Assembly (NCBI RefSeq): GCF_004791585.1
Contig: NZ_SRUU01000042.1
Coordinates: 1-37,388 of the forward strand
Reading direction: 5' to 3'
Source: Mesorhizobium sp. M1C.F.Ca.ET.210.01.1.1
GTDB lineage: Bacteria > Pseudomonadota > Alphaproteobacteria > Rhizobiales > Rhizobiaceae
DNA: 37,388 bases
This document shows positions 8,172 through 17,100 of this stretch, piece after piece (the first letter of the stretch is position 1; every line of letters starts with the position of its first letter). A model generated the notes under the pieces. The model was not told the DNA's origin and did not search any database. It saw only the letters and a program-made list of their open reading frames with translations. A program made the position numbers and the translations under genes.

Positions 8172-9044
8172 TCAGCGAGCCAAAAACAGCGGCAATGTGG
8201 TCTTCCCAAAGCTCCAGCTCGGCGGACCGCCGAAAATCCGCTCACGCAGCCCACGGCTGCCATAAGCGCCCATGACCATCATGTCAGCACAGATGTCGTT
8301 CGCGTGCTGGGTCAGCACTGTGCCCGCCGATTTGCCGGCGCTCTTAAGCAGGTCAACGGAGACCCGAGCACCGTGCCGAGTAAGATAGGCAGCGATGTCA
8401 GCTCCAGACTGCGCGCCTTTCCCGTTGTTTTGCGCCTTTGGATCGACCATAGCGACACAGACTTCCTTGGCAGCGGATAGGATACTAAGAGCTTCCCGAA
8501 CCGCACGCGAGGCCTCTACACGCGAATCCCAGCCGACCAGCACGCGTCGAGGCGACAGCGTCGCCTTAACGCCCTTCGGCACGATGAGCACCGGCTTTCC
8601 GCTATCGAACAAGCAGCCGTTGACAACAGGAGGTCCGAGAGTCTCATCGTTGAGGAGGTCTCCTCCAACGATCGTCAGGTCAGCGCAGAGCGCCCGCTGT
8701 CGTGCCACTTCACCGAGGCTAGCCGGATCGCAATAGTCGGTGTCAACGTCACAGGAAAGCGACATAGCTTTCAGCCTTTTGAGGATATCCACGGACCGTC
8801 TTTCCATTCTGGTCACGTCCTGTGAAAATTTCTCGATTTGCTGAAATCGATAGTTCGGTACTGCAATTGCCTGTGCACGTCCTGTATTCCATTCGGGGGG
8901 CGGAGACGACATCAAGAGCAATGGAGGCGGTATAATGAGTACCGATAGGTGCGCGCCGACCTCGGCACACAGTCCGGCAGCTGTTGTGAGGTCCTCATCA
9001 GAATGATCAGCACCCGTCACACTGAATATGCTTTTAAATTCCAT
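8172..9044 (-). CDS. Universal stress protein, tandem UspA domains
   Basis: The 290-residue protein has two UspA-like domains (about 1-145 and 150-290). The second carries the nucleotide-loop motif VMGAYGSRGLRERIFGG. In ATP-binding Usp proteins the loop continues G-x9-G-(S/T). Here it reads GGPPSWSFGKTTLPLF, so the first part is retained and the second is altered, and ATP binding is uncertain. The start at 9044 has AGGAGAAG just upstream. It is the last gene of the minus-strand nif cluster, 95 bases after the response regulator, and may be co-transcribed. Usp proteins often help cells survive low-oxygen or stationary conditions, which would fit bacteroids, but that role is inference. Confidence 0.85.
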   Translation of the reverse strand: MEFKSIFSVTGADHSDEDLTTAAGLCAEVGAHLSVLIIPPPLLLMSSPPPEWNTGRAQAIAVPNYRFQQIEKFSQDVTRMERRSVDILKRLKAMSLSCDVDTDYCDPASLGEVARQRALCADLTIVGGDLLNDETLGPPVVNGCLFDSGKPVLIVPKGVKATLSPRRVLVGWDSRVEASRAVREALSILSAAKEVCVAMVDPKAQNNGKGAQSGADIAAYLTRHGARVSVDLLKSAGKSAGTVLTQHANDICADMMVMGAYGSRGLRERIFGGPPSWSFGKTTLPLFLAR

Positions 9045-9139
9045 TTGCCTGCTTCTCCTGGTCTTCGTTAGGAGCGCCTCAAAGCGGCAACACCGCTCTC
9101 AGGAGGAAGAGAGAGCGGCACCACATTCGACCACCGATT

Positions 9140-9844
9140 TCAGTCGTCCGGCTTCTCGAGCGAGTAGCCGACCGACCTGACGGTGCGAATGACGCTGCCG
9201 GGCAAGGCCGTTTTCAGCGCCCTCCTGATTCGGCTGATATGGACATCGACGGTGCGTGCACCGACATGAATGTTGGGCAGCCAGGCCGCCCCGATAAGCT
9301 CGTCCCGGCTGAAGACCTTGCCGGGGGCCTCAATCATAAGCCGCAGCACGTTGAAATCGATCCGTCCGAGATGGATGTCGTGGCCATTACCGCGAACCCG
9401 ATGGGCATCGAGCTTCATCTCCAGGCCTCCACAACAAATCCAACTGTCGTTTTCAACCCCGTTCGGACCACGCTTGGTCAGCCCGAGCCTCGCCCGCAGG
9501 CAGTCGAGCAGCTTGGCCGGAGCCACCGGCCGCACAAAGCTCTCAACGCCTGCCTTCAAGAGATCGAGGTGCTGGTGCTCGGCGCCAGGCGCGATCAGGG
9601 CGATGATAGGCAGGTCGGTGGTGCGCGGTTCCCGCTTGAGGTGGGCGCAAATTGCGGACCCGTTTATGCTGGCTGGGTCGCAATCCAGCACTACGGCCTG
9701 AAGCTCCCGTTGTTCGGCCAAGGCCAGCGCAGCCTTCGCGCCGTCTGCCGTCTCACTGCTGAAACCGTCAACCTCCAGTATGTGGCTGTAGAGCAGATAG
9801 AACTCGGCATCTTGCGAGCAGATCAGGACCAGCGGCTTCTTCAT
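9140..9844 (-). CDS. OmpR/PhoB-type response regulator with atypical receiver
   Basis: The 234-residue protein has a receiver domain (about 1-120) and a winged-helix DNA-binding domain (about 130-230, ending with the recognition-helix region VGARTVDVHISRIRRAL and RTVRSVGYSL). The phosphoacceptor Asp is present (VVLDCDP, D54). The N-terminal acidic pair is replaced by SQ in VLICSQDAEF, the usual Thr/Ser by Ala (ALIAPG), and the usual Lys by Arg (SFVRPVAP). Such receivers often work without classical phosphorylation. The start is uncertain. ATG 9844 gives the normal family N-terminus, whereas an in-frame ATG at 9955 overlaps the stop of the upstream gene and would add 37 residues. No histidine kinase gene is nearby. 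Its place in the nif operon suggests control of symbiotic genes, but targets are unknown. Confidence 0.8.
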   Translation of the reverse strand: MKKPLVLICSQDAEFYLLYSHILEVDGFSSETADGAKAALALAEQRELQAVVLDCDPASINGSAICAHLKREPRTTDLPIIALIAPGAEHQHLDLLKAGVESFVRPVAPAKLLDCLRARLGLTKRGPNGVENDSWICCGGLEMKLDAHRVRGNGHDIHLGRIDFNVLRLMIEAPGKVFSRDELIGAAWLPNIHVGARTVDVHISRIRRALKTALPGSVIRTVRSVGYSLEKPDD

Positions 9845-9951
9845 CGGCGATACCCCAACAACCTGGTCGGCCTCGAGTCCCTGGATCGAGGGGACTGGCC
9901 AACATAGTTTCTCGGGTCCGTCATGATGGCCTTTCTCGAAAATCGCGCCCA

Positions 9952-10431
9952 TCATGCCAGCGCCACGTGGGGAAAGGTTTCGATGACTGAAATCGCATCG
10001 TCGACCAGCTTCGTACCGGCCGTGGCGAGCTTCAGGAGCGTCTCGAAGCCAAACCGGTGGACATCGCGCAGCGTTTTGGACAAAACGACCAGCCGTCCGG
10101 TCGTGAAAAGCACCCGACCAAAACCCTCATGGCTCACCTGGATCATCGGCGATGCCATAAGGCCGCAGCGCTCCTCGATCGCAAGCCCGATGGCGGCGTA
10201 GTACTTGTCGAGCCTCCACAGCACGTCGGGATCGGGATCTCCGATGATTGGGATCCCTCGGCGCTGTTCCTTGGTAATGATGAAGTCGCCCAGCAGCTCA
10301 GCGTCCGCTTTGCGTTCCCACGAGCCATAGGAATCCTGAGAACGGATCAGCCGCACGAGGCATTTGACGAACGGGGTGCAAAGAGCCGCCTCGTCTTCGG
10401 CGACAGCTGGGGGGATTGCGGGGTCAGGCAT
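9952..10431 (-). CDS. NifX-associated nitrogen fixation protein (DUF269)
   Basis: This 159-residue protein matches the NifX-associated family found next to nifX in most diazotrophic alphaproteobacteria. Visible family features are the LVRLIRSQDSYGSWE block near the N-terminus, the GDPDPDVLWRLDKYY motif, and the conserved HEGFGRV. It is thought to support FeMo-cofactor assembly or handling; no enzymatic reaction is established. The ATG at 10431 follows GAGGAGG and lies 16 bases after the nifX stop. The in-frame start at 10485 would lie inside nifX and adds an unlikely arginine-rich segment. Confidence 0.9.
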   Translation of the reverse strand: MPDPAIPPAVAEDEAALCTPFVKCLVRLIRSQDSYGSWERKADAELLGDFIITKEQRRGIPIIGDPDPDVLWRLDKYYAAIGLAIEERCGLMASPMIQVSHEGFGRVLFTTGRLVVLSKTLRDVHRFGFETLLKLATAGTKLVDDAISVIETFPHVALA

Positions 10432-10447
10432 TGGCGTCCTCCTCTTT

Positions 10448-10945
10448 TCAGTCCTCGTCCTCGAAGGACGGTTTCTTTTCGGCAATGCCCGCTCGCGCCA
10501 GCACCTTGCGCAGCCAAGGCGGAGGACACGTCCTGAGCATCATCTGCGTGCGCAAGAGCACCTGTGGGATCGATTGGGGCTCCGCCACTTTGATCGGGTG
10601 GATTTTTGCCGCGACAAGCTTGGCTGCCGAAGGGCCGCCGATTGCCAGACAAAACAGGATCTGACAGCCCTTGAGCGCATCCACCTTTGGCGTGATGCGA
10701 TCATCGCGCTCGGCCCGATGCTCCCCGCTTTCATCGGACACGTCATCGAAGGCCACGGCTTCTACGAGATTCCATTCCTCGCGCGTCACGTCGTAGACAG
10801 CAAAGCGCCTGGCCGACCCGAAATGGGCATTGAGGTCCTGCATGTCCTGAGTGGCGATCGCAACGCGCAATGCGCCCTTACGTCGTTCAGGCATCGGGGC
10901 GAAAACCTCATTACTGACCAGCGAGAGGCGGCGAACAGCGTTCAT
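10448..10945 (-). CDS. nifX: NifX, FeMo-cofactor carrier protein
   Basis: The 165-residue product has the NifX/NifB-C-terminal-like domain. It begins after about 25 residues with LRVAIATQDMQDLNAHFGSA and contains CQILFCLAIGGPSAAKLVAA. NifX binds NifB-cofactor and the later VK-cluster between NifB and NifEN during FeMo-cofactor assembly. Its ATG overlaps the nifN stop by four bases (ATGA), so the two are likely translationally coupled. Length and order (nifE-nifN-nifX) match other rhizobia. Confidence 0.95.
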   Translation of the reverse strand: MNAVRRLSLVSNEVFAPMPERRKGALRVAIATQDMQDLNAHFGSARRFAVYDVTREEWNLVEAVAFDDVSDESGEHRAERDDRITPKVDALKGCQILFCLAIGGPSAAKLVAAKIHPIKVAEPQSIPQVLLRTQMMLRTCPPPWLRKVLARAGIAEKKPSFEDED

Positions 10946-12294
10946 CGTGATATTTCTCGATTACGAAGTGGATCAAGCGCCTCAGGAGTGGGCGCGTGTT
11001 GGTTGGCCTGGAAGATGCTGGCGACCTCGAAGATCATGTCGCGGGTGCCCTGATAGAGAATTGCGAGCTTGTGCTGGCTGCCTAGTCGATCGAAGACCGG
11101 GAACCCGATGCGCATGAGCGGAATTCCGAGCCGCTCCGATGCTTGGCGCCCGTGCGAATGCGTGACAAGCAGGTCAGCACCGACGGCAAGACTTTCCAGA
11201 TCGCCGAGATCGCCGATCTGAACCGAAACCGCCGGGACTTTCTTGAGAATTTTAGACCTGTCGGTCGTTGTGACGGCCGCGGCTATCTCGGAGCCGAGAC
11301 CAGCAAAGAAGGTTGCAAGTTGGAACAGCTGGTCTGGTTCGGCAGCGATGGCAATTTTCTTGCCGCCGAAATGGAAATGTCCGTCGAGCATCGCGTCCTG
11401 CAATTGCGCCCGGCGCCGGCGCACGCGGGCCGGTACCGCCGCGCCCGAAATCGAAGACAGCAGCGACACGAAGCGGTCCGTGTCCTGCAGCCCAGTCAGT
11501 GACTGGAACAACACGTAAGGCACGCCGGTCAACCCGAGCAGCGCTTTCGCCGGGCGGCGCATGTGCTCACCGATGGCGATGCATCGCATGGCCGTACCCA
11601 ACTCGCGAATGTCTTCGACGCTGGTGCCGCCGTATGTGGTCGCTACCCAGCGGTCAGGAACCGTACCGTCGAGCGAGCCTGAAATGTCGGGCAGAATAAC
11701 CGGCTTGAGCCCAAAGCTTTCAACCATGTCCCGCATATGCTCGATGTCGGCGACAGAGAGGTTGCATCCGGGCAGGATTGCGATCTTCTTCGGGTGCCGC
11801 GCCCGTTCGCCCGAGCGCGTAATCCCTTCGATCATTGCGGTGACTGCCTTGGCCCAGCCCTCTTCGATCGCGCCGTCAAAATCCGGCGTGTTGGCCAGCA
11901 CGACCTCCGTACCCGCAAGCTGTTGCGTGTGCTTCCGCATGATGTTGGCAATATCACCCGCGCAATCTTCGCCACGCGTCTCCACCAGCGCGGTCGTGCA
12001 CACCCCGATCAGCGTTGGCTTCGTGCGGTTCTTGAGGTTGAGGATCGCCTCTTCCAGATGGTCGGCTGCGCCGAGGATGGTCGCCACCTCATCCATCGCC
12101 GTAGTCTGCAAGGGAATCGCTTCTTTGAAGTGCCGCACGAGGAGAACGAGCGCAAAGCTTGTGCAGCCTTGGCTGCCGTGGAACAGCGGCATCGCACCGT
12201 CGACGCCAAGAAAGGCAAAGGCGGCACCCAGCGGCTGCGACGACTTCAGCGGGTTGACTGCCGCCGATTTGCTCTGGGGAAGGATGCGGGCCAT
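10942..12294 (-). CDS. nifN: NifN, FeMo-cofactor scaffold beta subunit
   Basis: The 450-residue protein is the NifK-like subunit of the NifEN scaffold on which the FeMo-cofactor precursor is matured. Near the N-terminus it shows NPLKSSQPLGAAFAFLGVDG and the HGSQGCTSFALVLLVRHFKE block, followed by CTTALVETRGEDC. The start at ATG 12294 is preceded by GAGG and lies eight bases after the nifE stop. A GTG at 12309 would overlap nifE and is less likely. The gene overlaps nifX by four bases. Confidence 0.95.
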   Translation of the reverse strand: MARILPQSKSAAVNPLKSSQPLGAAFAFLGVDGAMPLFHGSQGCTSFALVLLVRHFKEAIPLQTTAMDEVATILGAADHLEEAILNLKNRTKPTLIGVCTTALVETRGEDCAGDIANIMRKHTQQLAGTEVVLANTPDFDGAIEEGWAKAVTAMIEGITRSGERARHPKKIAILPGCNLSVADIEHMRDMVESFGLKPVILPDISGSLDGTVPDRWVATTYGGTSVEDIRELGTAMRCIAIGEHMRRPAKALLGLTGVPYVLFQSLTGLQDTDRFVSLLSSISGAAVPARVRRRRAQLQDAMLDGHFHFGGKKIAIAAEPDQLFQLATFFAGLGSEIAAAVTTTDRSKILKKVPAVSVQIGDLGDLESLAVGADLLVTHSHGRQASERLGIPLMRIGFPVFDRLGSQHKLAILYQGTRDMIFEVASIFQANQHAPTPEALDPLRNREISR

Positions 12295-12302
12295 CGGTCG
12301 CC

Positions 12303-13778
12303 TCAACACTCGTGTGCCGTCGCGCAGGCGAATTCATCAAACAGGTACGCGGTCTCGTTCCTCGTGCACGGCAATTCGCCTATCAGCTCAGGCTGGCAAT
12401 CCCACGGGGCCGGCTGGCGCACCTGAGACCAGATCGGATTGTGAATGGCGAGGTCGATCTGGCGTACGAGTTCCACCATGCCGTCATAGCCGGCATAAGG
12501 ATGCTGGCGCTCCTGGTTGATATCGAGCCAGGGCGTCTTGGCCTTGAGCGCAATGAATTGCGTGCGACCGCCCGACAGCATGATATCGGCCCTGTGTTCA
12601 GAGAGCATGGCGTACAGCTCGCTCGCAGCCATGGATTCGAACATGTGCTTGTCGTGCTTGAGAACTTGTTTGATGCGCTCCTTGTCCTGCACCGTAGATT
12701 TCTTGATCGAGGTGCCGACGATCTCGATTCCGATCTCCATCAGCGCATGGACAACCGACCAGGACTTCACACCGCCTGTGTTGAGCAGCACGCGCTTGCC
12801 TTGGAGCCTTTGCCGGTAGGATTCGAGTTTCTTCCACGCGATCGCCTCCTGCTGCGCGATCAGCGTCTCTGTGCGCTCGAGGATCTCCGGATCGGCGCCC
12901 TTCCTCACCAGCAGCCTGACAAGGTTTCGAAGAGCTTGCGATGTGTCGGAGATGCCATAGAAGGAGCCCTCGAAGAACGGGATGTCCCAGCGCTCCTCCA
13001 TCTTGCGGGCAAGACTGATCAGCGCGGTCGAGCACACCATCATTGCCGCCCGGGCGCGGTGCGCGGAAGCAATGTCGCGGTAACGCGCATCGCCGGGAAT
13101 GCAGGCGCGCACCCGGATCCCGAGCCGATCGAGGAGCGGCTTTACAAGCCAGAATTCGCCCGAGAGGTTGAATTCGCCAAGGATGTTGATGTCGTAGGGT
13201 CCGGGGTCGTCGGGTTCGACCGTGCCGATGACATGATCGAGCAACGCCTCGGCGGCGAGCTTATTGCCGAGGTTCTTGGAGCCTGCCAGGCCAGGCGCAT
13301 TGATCGGCACCACGGCCAAACCGAACTTTTCCGTGGCGCGTTTGCACACGGCCTCGATGTCGTCACCGATCAGCGCCGTTACGCAAGTCGAGTAGACGAA
13401 GATCGCCGGCGGCGCGTATGTGTGCTTGATCTCGCGGATCGCCTTGAAGAGTTTCCGCTCGCCCTGCCCCATCACAAGGTCGAGTTCGGTGAGGTCGGTC
13501 GTGAAGCTTGTCCGCCACAAGGTCGGCCCTGACGAAACCGCACCACGGTTGTCCCAAGAATTGCCCTCGCAGGCGAGCGGCGCATGGACCAGATGCGCAA
13601 CGTCGGTGATCGGCTGCAGGACGATCTTGGCTCCGTCAAAGGCGCAGCCGCCGGCTGCCGCCCCTGGTGTCAGCGACTTCGAGCAGCCCTCCTTGCGCGC
13701 CTTGGCATCTTTGCCACGGTTCTTATCGCAGGCGGGCTCATCGAAGGCGTCCTTGATTTTGGCGCTGAGGGAGGACAT
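12303..13778 (-). CDS. nifE: NifE, FeMo-cofactor scaffold alpha subunit
   Basis: The 491-residue protein is the NifD-like half of the NifEN complex. Cysteine-containing blocks that hold its Fe-S clusters are visible: GAAAGGCAFDGA near residue 40, HAPLACEGNSWDNRG near 70, and FVYSTCVTALIGDDIEAVC near 130. The later block EGSFYGISDTSQALRNL is typical of NifE rather than NifD. The ATG at 13778 has GGAGG seven bases upstream, and the gap to nifK is 61 bases. It sits in the standard nifHDKEN order. Confidence 0.96.
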   Translation of the reverse strand: MSSLSAKIKDAFDEPACDKNRGKDAKARKEGCSKSLTPGAAAGGCAFDGAKIVLQPITDVAHLVHAPLACEGNSWDNRGAVSSGPTLWRTSFTTDLTELDLVMGQGERKLFKAIREIKHTYAPPAIFVYSTCVTALIGDDIEAVCKRATEKFGLAVVPINAPGLAGSKNLGNKLAAEALLDHVIGTVEPDDPGPYDINILGEFNLSGEFWLVKPLLDRLGIRVRACIPGDARYRDIASAHRARAAMMVCSTALISLARKMEERWDIPFFEGSFYGISDTSQALRNLVRLLVRKGADPEILERTETLIAQQEAIAWKKLESYRQRLQGKRVLLNTGGVKSWSVVHALMEIGIEIVGTSIKKSTVQDKERIKQVLKHDKHMFESMAASELYAMLSEHRADIMLSGGRTQFIALKAKTPWLDINQERQHPYAGYDGMVELVRQIDLAIHNPIWSQVRQPAPWDCQPELIGELPCTRNETAYLFDEFACATAHEC

Positions 13779-13839
13779 TGCTCAGCCTCCCCAGTCCATT
13801 GGGCAAGGAATGGCCTCGGCGAAAAGCCGGCCACAGCTC

Positions 13840-15381
13840 TTAGCGCGTGAGGTCATAGGAATAATCCGTCACACCCGTCTCGCTCGTCTCGCGATCGAGT
13901 TTGTCGAAGATCTTGTCGAGGATCGTCGTCAGCACGCGCAACGCTCCCTGGTAGCCAAAGAGCGCAAAGCGGTGATGATGGTGCCGATCGAAGATCGGAA
14001 ACATCAGCCGGATCAGCGGTGTTCCGGTGTCGCGCTCCAGGTACTTGCCGTAGGAATTGCCGATCAAAAGGTCCACCGGCTCGGTAAAGAGCAGTGAGCG
14101 CAGCGCCCACAGGTCCTTGCCCGCCCAAACCTGGGCAGCCTTGCCGAAAGGCGAGGATGCTAGCAGCTTCTTCAAATCGGCTTCCCATGCCGAGGTGCCA
14201 TTGGTGGCGAGGCAATGGGTTGGCTCGCCGCCGGTCTCCATGACAAAGCGGGCCATTGCGTGAACGAAGTCGGGATCACCGTAGATGGCGTATTTCTTAC
14301 CATGCAACCAGGATTGGCTGTCCGCCATGGCGTCTACCAGTCGGCCGCGCTCGAGGCGAATTGCCTCGGGAATCTCCTTGCCGGAAATCGCCGCGACCTC
14401 CATCAGGAATTCGTCCGTCGCCTGAACGCCGAGCGGATAGTGGAACGAGGCCGTCGCCTGCCCGACCTCCTCGCAATAGCCCAGTGTCTTTCGGGTGTTG
14501 TGATGCTGCAGCGAAAGCGTTGCCTCGGCGTTGAGGGCCTTCTTCACCTCGTTGATCTTCGTGCCCCCGTCATACATGCGGTATTCACCGTCCGAAGGCG
14601 TATCGAACTGGTCAGAGGCATCCTGGATCAATGTATAGGACACGCCCATTACATCGAGCAGGCGCTTGAGCTCCCGGTTGTTGCCGACGCAGAAGCCGTC
14701 GAAGCCCGGAATGATGTTGATGGTTCCTTCGATTTGCGTACGCTCCTGACCTTTCCAGAAGTGCTCCAAAATGCCTTTGACCATGTTGTCATAGCCGTCG
14801 ACATGACTGCCAACGAAGGCCGGGGTGTGGGCAAAGGGCACGTCGAAGTCGCGCGGGACTGAATCTTCGTCCTTGGCGTTCTGGATGAAGCTGTGCAGGT
14901 CGTCGCCAATGACCTCTGCCATACAGGTCGTCGACACGGCAATCATCTTGGGGTCGTAGAGCTGGTAGGTGTTGGCGAGCCCGTCGACCATGTTCTTCAG
15001 GCCGCCAAACACCGCCGCATCCTCGGTCATTGAGGAGGAGACCGCCGCGGCAGGCTCCTTGAAATGGCGCGACAGGTGCGAGCGGTAATAGGCGACGCAA
15101 CCTTGGCTGCCGTGGACGAAGGACATGGTTCGCTCGAAGCCGGCGGCAGCGAATACCGCACCCAGCGGCTGGCAGGCCTTGGCCGGGTTCACGACAAGCG
15201 CTTTGCGGGCGAGGTTCTTTTCGCGGTATTCCCACGTCTGGGTGAAATCGCGCTGATCGGAAACGATTTCATCGGGGTGCGGACATTCGAAGTTTAGCTT
15301 CTTCTCAGCGAGCATCTTTCTGTATTCCGGCTCGCGGAACAGGGGAGCGTGATCGAGAATTTTTTCAGCCGACTGCGGCAT
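13840..15381 (-). CDS. nifK: NifK, nitrogenase MoFe protein beta subunit
   Basis: The 513-residue protein forms half of the P-cluster site of the MoFe protein. P-cluster cysteine regions are visible as NPAKACQPLGAVFAAAGFE, HGSQGCVAYYRSHLSRHFKE and STTCMAEVIGDDLHSF. The C-terminal end, VTDYSYDLTR, is typical of NifK, and the length is normal. The ATG at 15381 is preceded by GAGGT. It follows nifD by 129 bases in the same operon. Confidence 0.97.
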   Translation of the reverse strand: MPQSAEKILDHAPLFREPEYRKMLAEKKLNFECPHPDEIVSDQRDFTQTWEYREKNLARKALVVNPAKACQPLGAVFAAAGFERTMSFVHGSQGCVAYYRSHLSRHFKEPAAAVSSSMTEDAAVFGGLKNMVDGLANTYQLYDPKMIAVSTTCMAEVIGDDLHSFIQNAKDEDSVPRDFDVPFAHTPAFVGSHVDGYDNMVKGILEHFWKGQERTQIEGTINIIPGFDGFCVGNNRELKRLLDVMGVSYTLIQDASDQFDTPSDGEYRMYDGGTKINEVKKALNAEATLSLQHHNTRKTLGYCEEVGQATASFHYPLGVQATDEFLMEVAAISGKEIPEAIRLERGRLVDAMADSQSWLHGKKYAIYGDPDFVHAMARFVMETGGEPTHCLATNGTSAWEADLKKLLASSPFGKAAQVWAGKDLWALRSLLFTEPVDLLIGNSYGKYLERDTGTPLIRLMFPIFDRHHHHRFALFGYQGALRVLTTILDKIFDKLDRETSETGVTDYSYDLTR

Positions 15382-15510
15382 GATGATTACCTCTTTTGCA
15401 TCTGGCTGCGCGGGACGGCAGCTCAGGACGTCAAGACGTTCCAGGCTCCGGCGGATCAGAGGCCGCGGGAGTTCACCGTCTCAGTGGGAGACTGGGGCTG
15501 AAGCAAATGT

Positions 15511-17013
15511 TTATTCGGCAGCCATCGCCCGCTCATCGCCCCGGCTTCTTTTCCAAGGCGCGTGGAATAGGTCCCAGACCGGGTTGTTAATGGCGAGATC
15601 CACATCACGTGCGAAAATGGCAAAGCCATCGTAGCCGTGATACGGGCCTGAATAATCCCAGGAATGCATCTGGCGGAACGGTATGCCCATCTTCTGCACC
15701 GGGTATTTTTCTTTGATTCCCGAGCCGACCAGATTTGGGCGAATCCCTTCGATGAATTTCTCCAACTCATAGCCGGTCACGTCATCGTAGATCAGCGTGC
15801 CGTTCTTCACGTAGTGGCCGGTGCGCTGATAGTCGTCGCTGTGGGCGAATTCATAGCCGGTGCCCACGATGACCATGCCGAGGTCCTCGTAGGCCGTGAC
15901 GACGTGGCGGGGGCGCAGGCCGCCGACATAGAGCATCACGGTATTTCCTTCCAGGCGCGACAGGTACTTGGCGATGACCGCATCAACAAGCGGCCTGTAC
16001 TTGGCAATGACCTTTTCGGTCTTCTCCTCGATTTCCGGCCCAAAATGCTTGGCTATGTTGCGCAGAGAGGCTTCGATCTGGGAGGGACCGAAGAAATTGT
16101 ACTCCATCCAGGCGACGCCATACTTTTCCTCCATATGCCGACAGATGTAATTCATCGACCGGTAGCAGTGGATAAGATTGAGCTTAGCCTTCGGGGCGCG
16201 CTCGATCTCTGCGAGTGTGGCGTCACCCGACCAGTTGCCAACCACGCGCAGCCCTATCTCCTCAAGCAGTATGCGCGAGGCCCAGGCATCGCCGCCGATA
16301 TTGTAGTCGCCGATGACGTTGACGTCGTAGGGGCCGGCCTCGAACTTGACATCCTTTTTGTCGAAGACCCAATCCCGGATTGCATCATTGGCGATGTGGT
16401 GGCCAAGCGACTGCGAGACGCCGCGGAAGCCCTCGCAGCGTACCGGCACGATCGTCTTGTCATACTCCTTGGTCTTTTTGCGAGAAACGGCCTCGGTGTC
16501 ATCGCCAATCAGGCCGATAGGGCATTCGGACTGCACGGTGATGCCGTTGTTGAGCGGAAACAAGACTTCAATCTCGTCAATGATCTGTTCCAGCTTCTTG
16601 TCGCCGCCGAAGACGATGTCCTTCTCCTGGAAATCGGAGGTGAACTGCATTGTCCCGAACGTGTCGACGCCCGTTGTACCGACGTAGTAGTTGCGGCGCT
16701 GCGACCAAGAATATTGGCCGCAGCCGACCGGGCCGTGCGAGATATGGACCATATCCTTGACTGGCCCCCACACCACGCCTTTCGAACCAGCATATGCACA
16801 GCCGCGAATCGTCATCACCCCGGGAATGGACTTGATGTTCGATTTGACGTCGCATTCGGAAAGGACCTCGCTTTCCCCGCCAGCCTCGTTGCCGCTCTTT
16901 GCGACGTTGAGGTGCTTCTTGCGGCGCTTCGCCGCCTTGTCGGGATAATGCGACAGCACCTCTTCGATAAGCTTCGCATGAAGAGCACCGTCATTCTCGT
17001 ATTCCCGGCTCAT
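15511..17013 (-). CDS. nifD: NifD, nitrogenase MoFe protein alpha subunit
   Basis: The 500-residue catalytic subunit carries the P-cluster cysteines in IRGCAYAGSKG, HGPVGCGQYSW and VQSECPIGLIGDDTEAVSRK. It also has the FeMo-cofactor histidine region RQMHSWDYSGPYHGYDGF near the C-terminus. It binds FeMo-cofactor, where N2 is reduced. The start at 17013 is chosen because AAAGGGGGA lies just before it; the in-frame ATG at 17046 lacks a ribosome site. nifH ends 87 bases upstream. Confidence 0.97.
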   Translation of the reverse strand: MSREYENDGALHAKLIEEVLSHYPDKAAKRRKKHLNVAKSGNEAGGESEVLSECDVKSNIKSIPGVMTIRGCAYAGSKGVVWGPVKDMVHISHGPVGCGQYSWSQRRNYYVGTTGVDTFGTMQFTSDFQEKDIVFGGDKKLEQIIDEIEVLFPLNNGITVQSECPIGLIGDDTEAVSRKKTKEYDKTIVPVRCEGFRGVSQSLGHHIANDAIRDWVFDKKDVKFEAGPYDVNVIGDYNIGGDAWASRILLEEIGLRVVGNWSGDATLAEIERAPKAKLNLIHCYRSMNYICRHMEEKYGVAWMEYNFFGPSQIEASLRNIAKHFGPEIEEKTEKVIAKYRPLVDAVIAKYLSRLEGNTVMLYVGGLRPRHVVTAYEDLGMVIVGTGYEFAHSDDYQRTGHYVKNGTLIYDDVTGYELEKFIEGIRPNLVGSGIKEKYPVQKMGIPFRQMHSWDYSGPYHGYDGFAIFARDVDLAINNPVWDLFHAPWKRSRGDERAMAAE

Positions 17014-17100
17014 GAGTCCCCCTTTCAAGGTTGGGTGACGCCTCAAAGAATAGGCGCCGTTCTCTGCAAGGCGCGCCGATTCATGGCAGCGCTAATGTCA

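Noticed and set aside
9844..9955. Extended N-terminus of the response regulator from ATG 9955
   Set aside because: It overlaps the upstream stop (ATGA), which would allow coupling, but it adds 37 residues not expected before a receiver domain. It is kept only as an alternative in the feature note.
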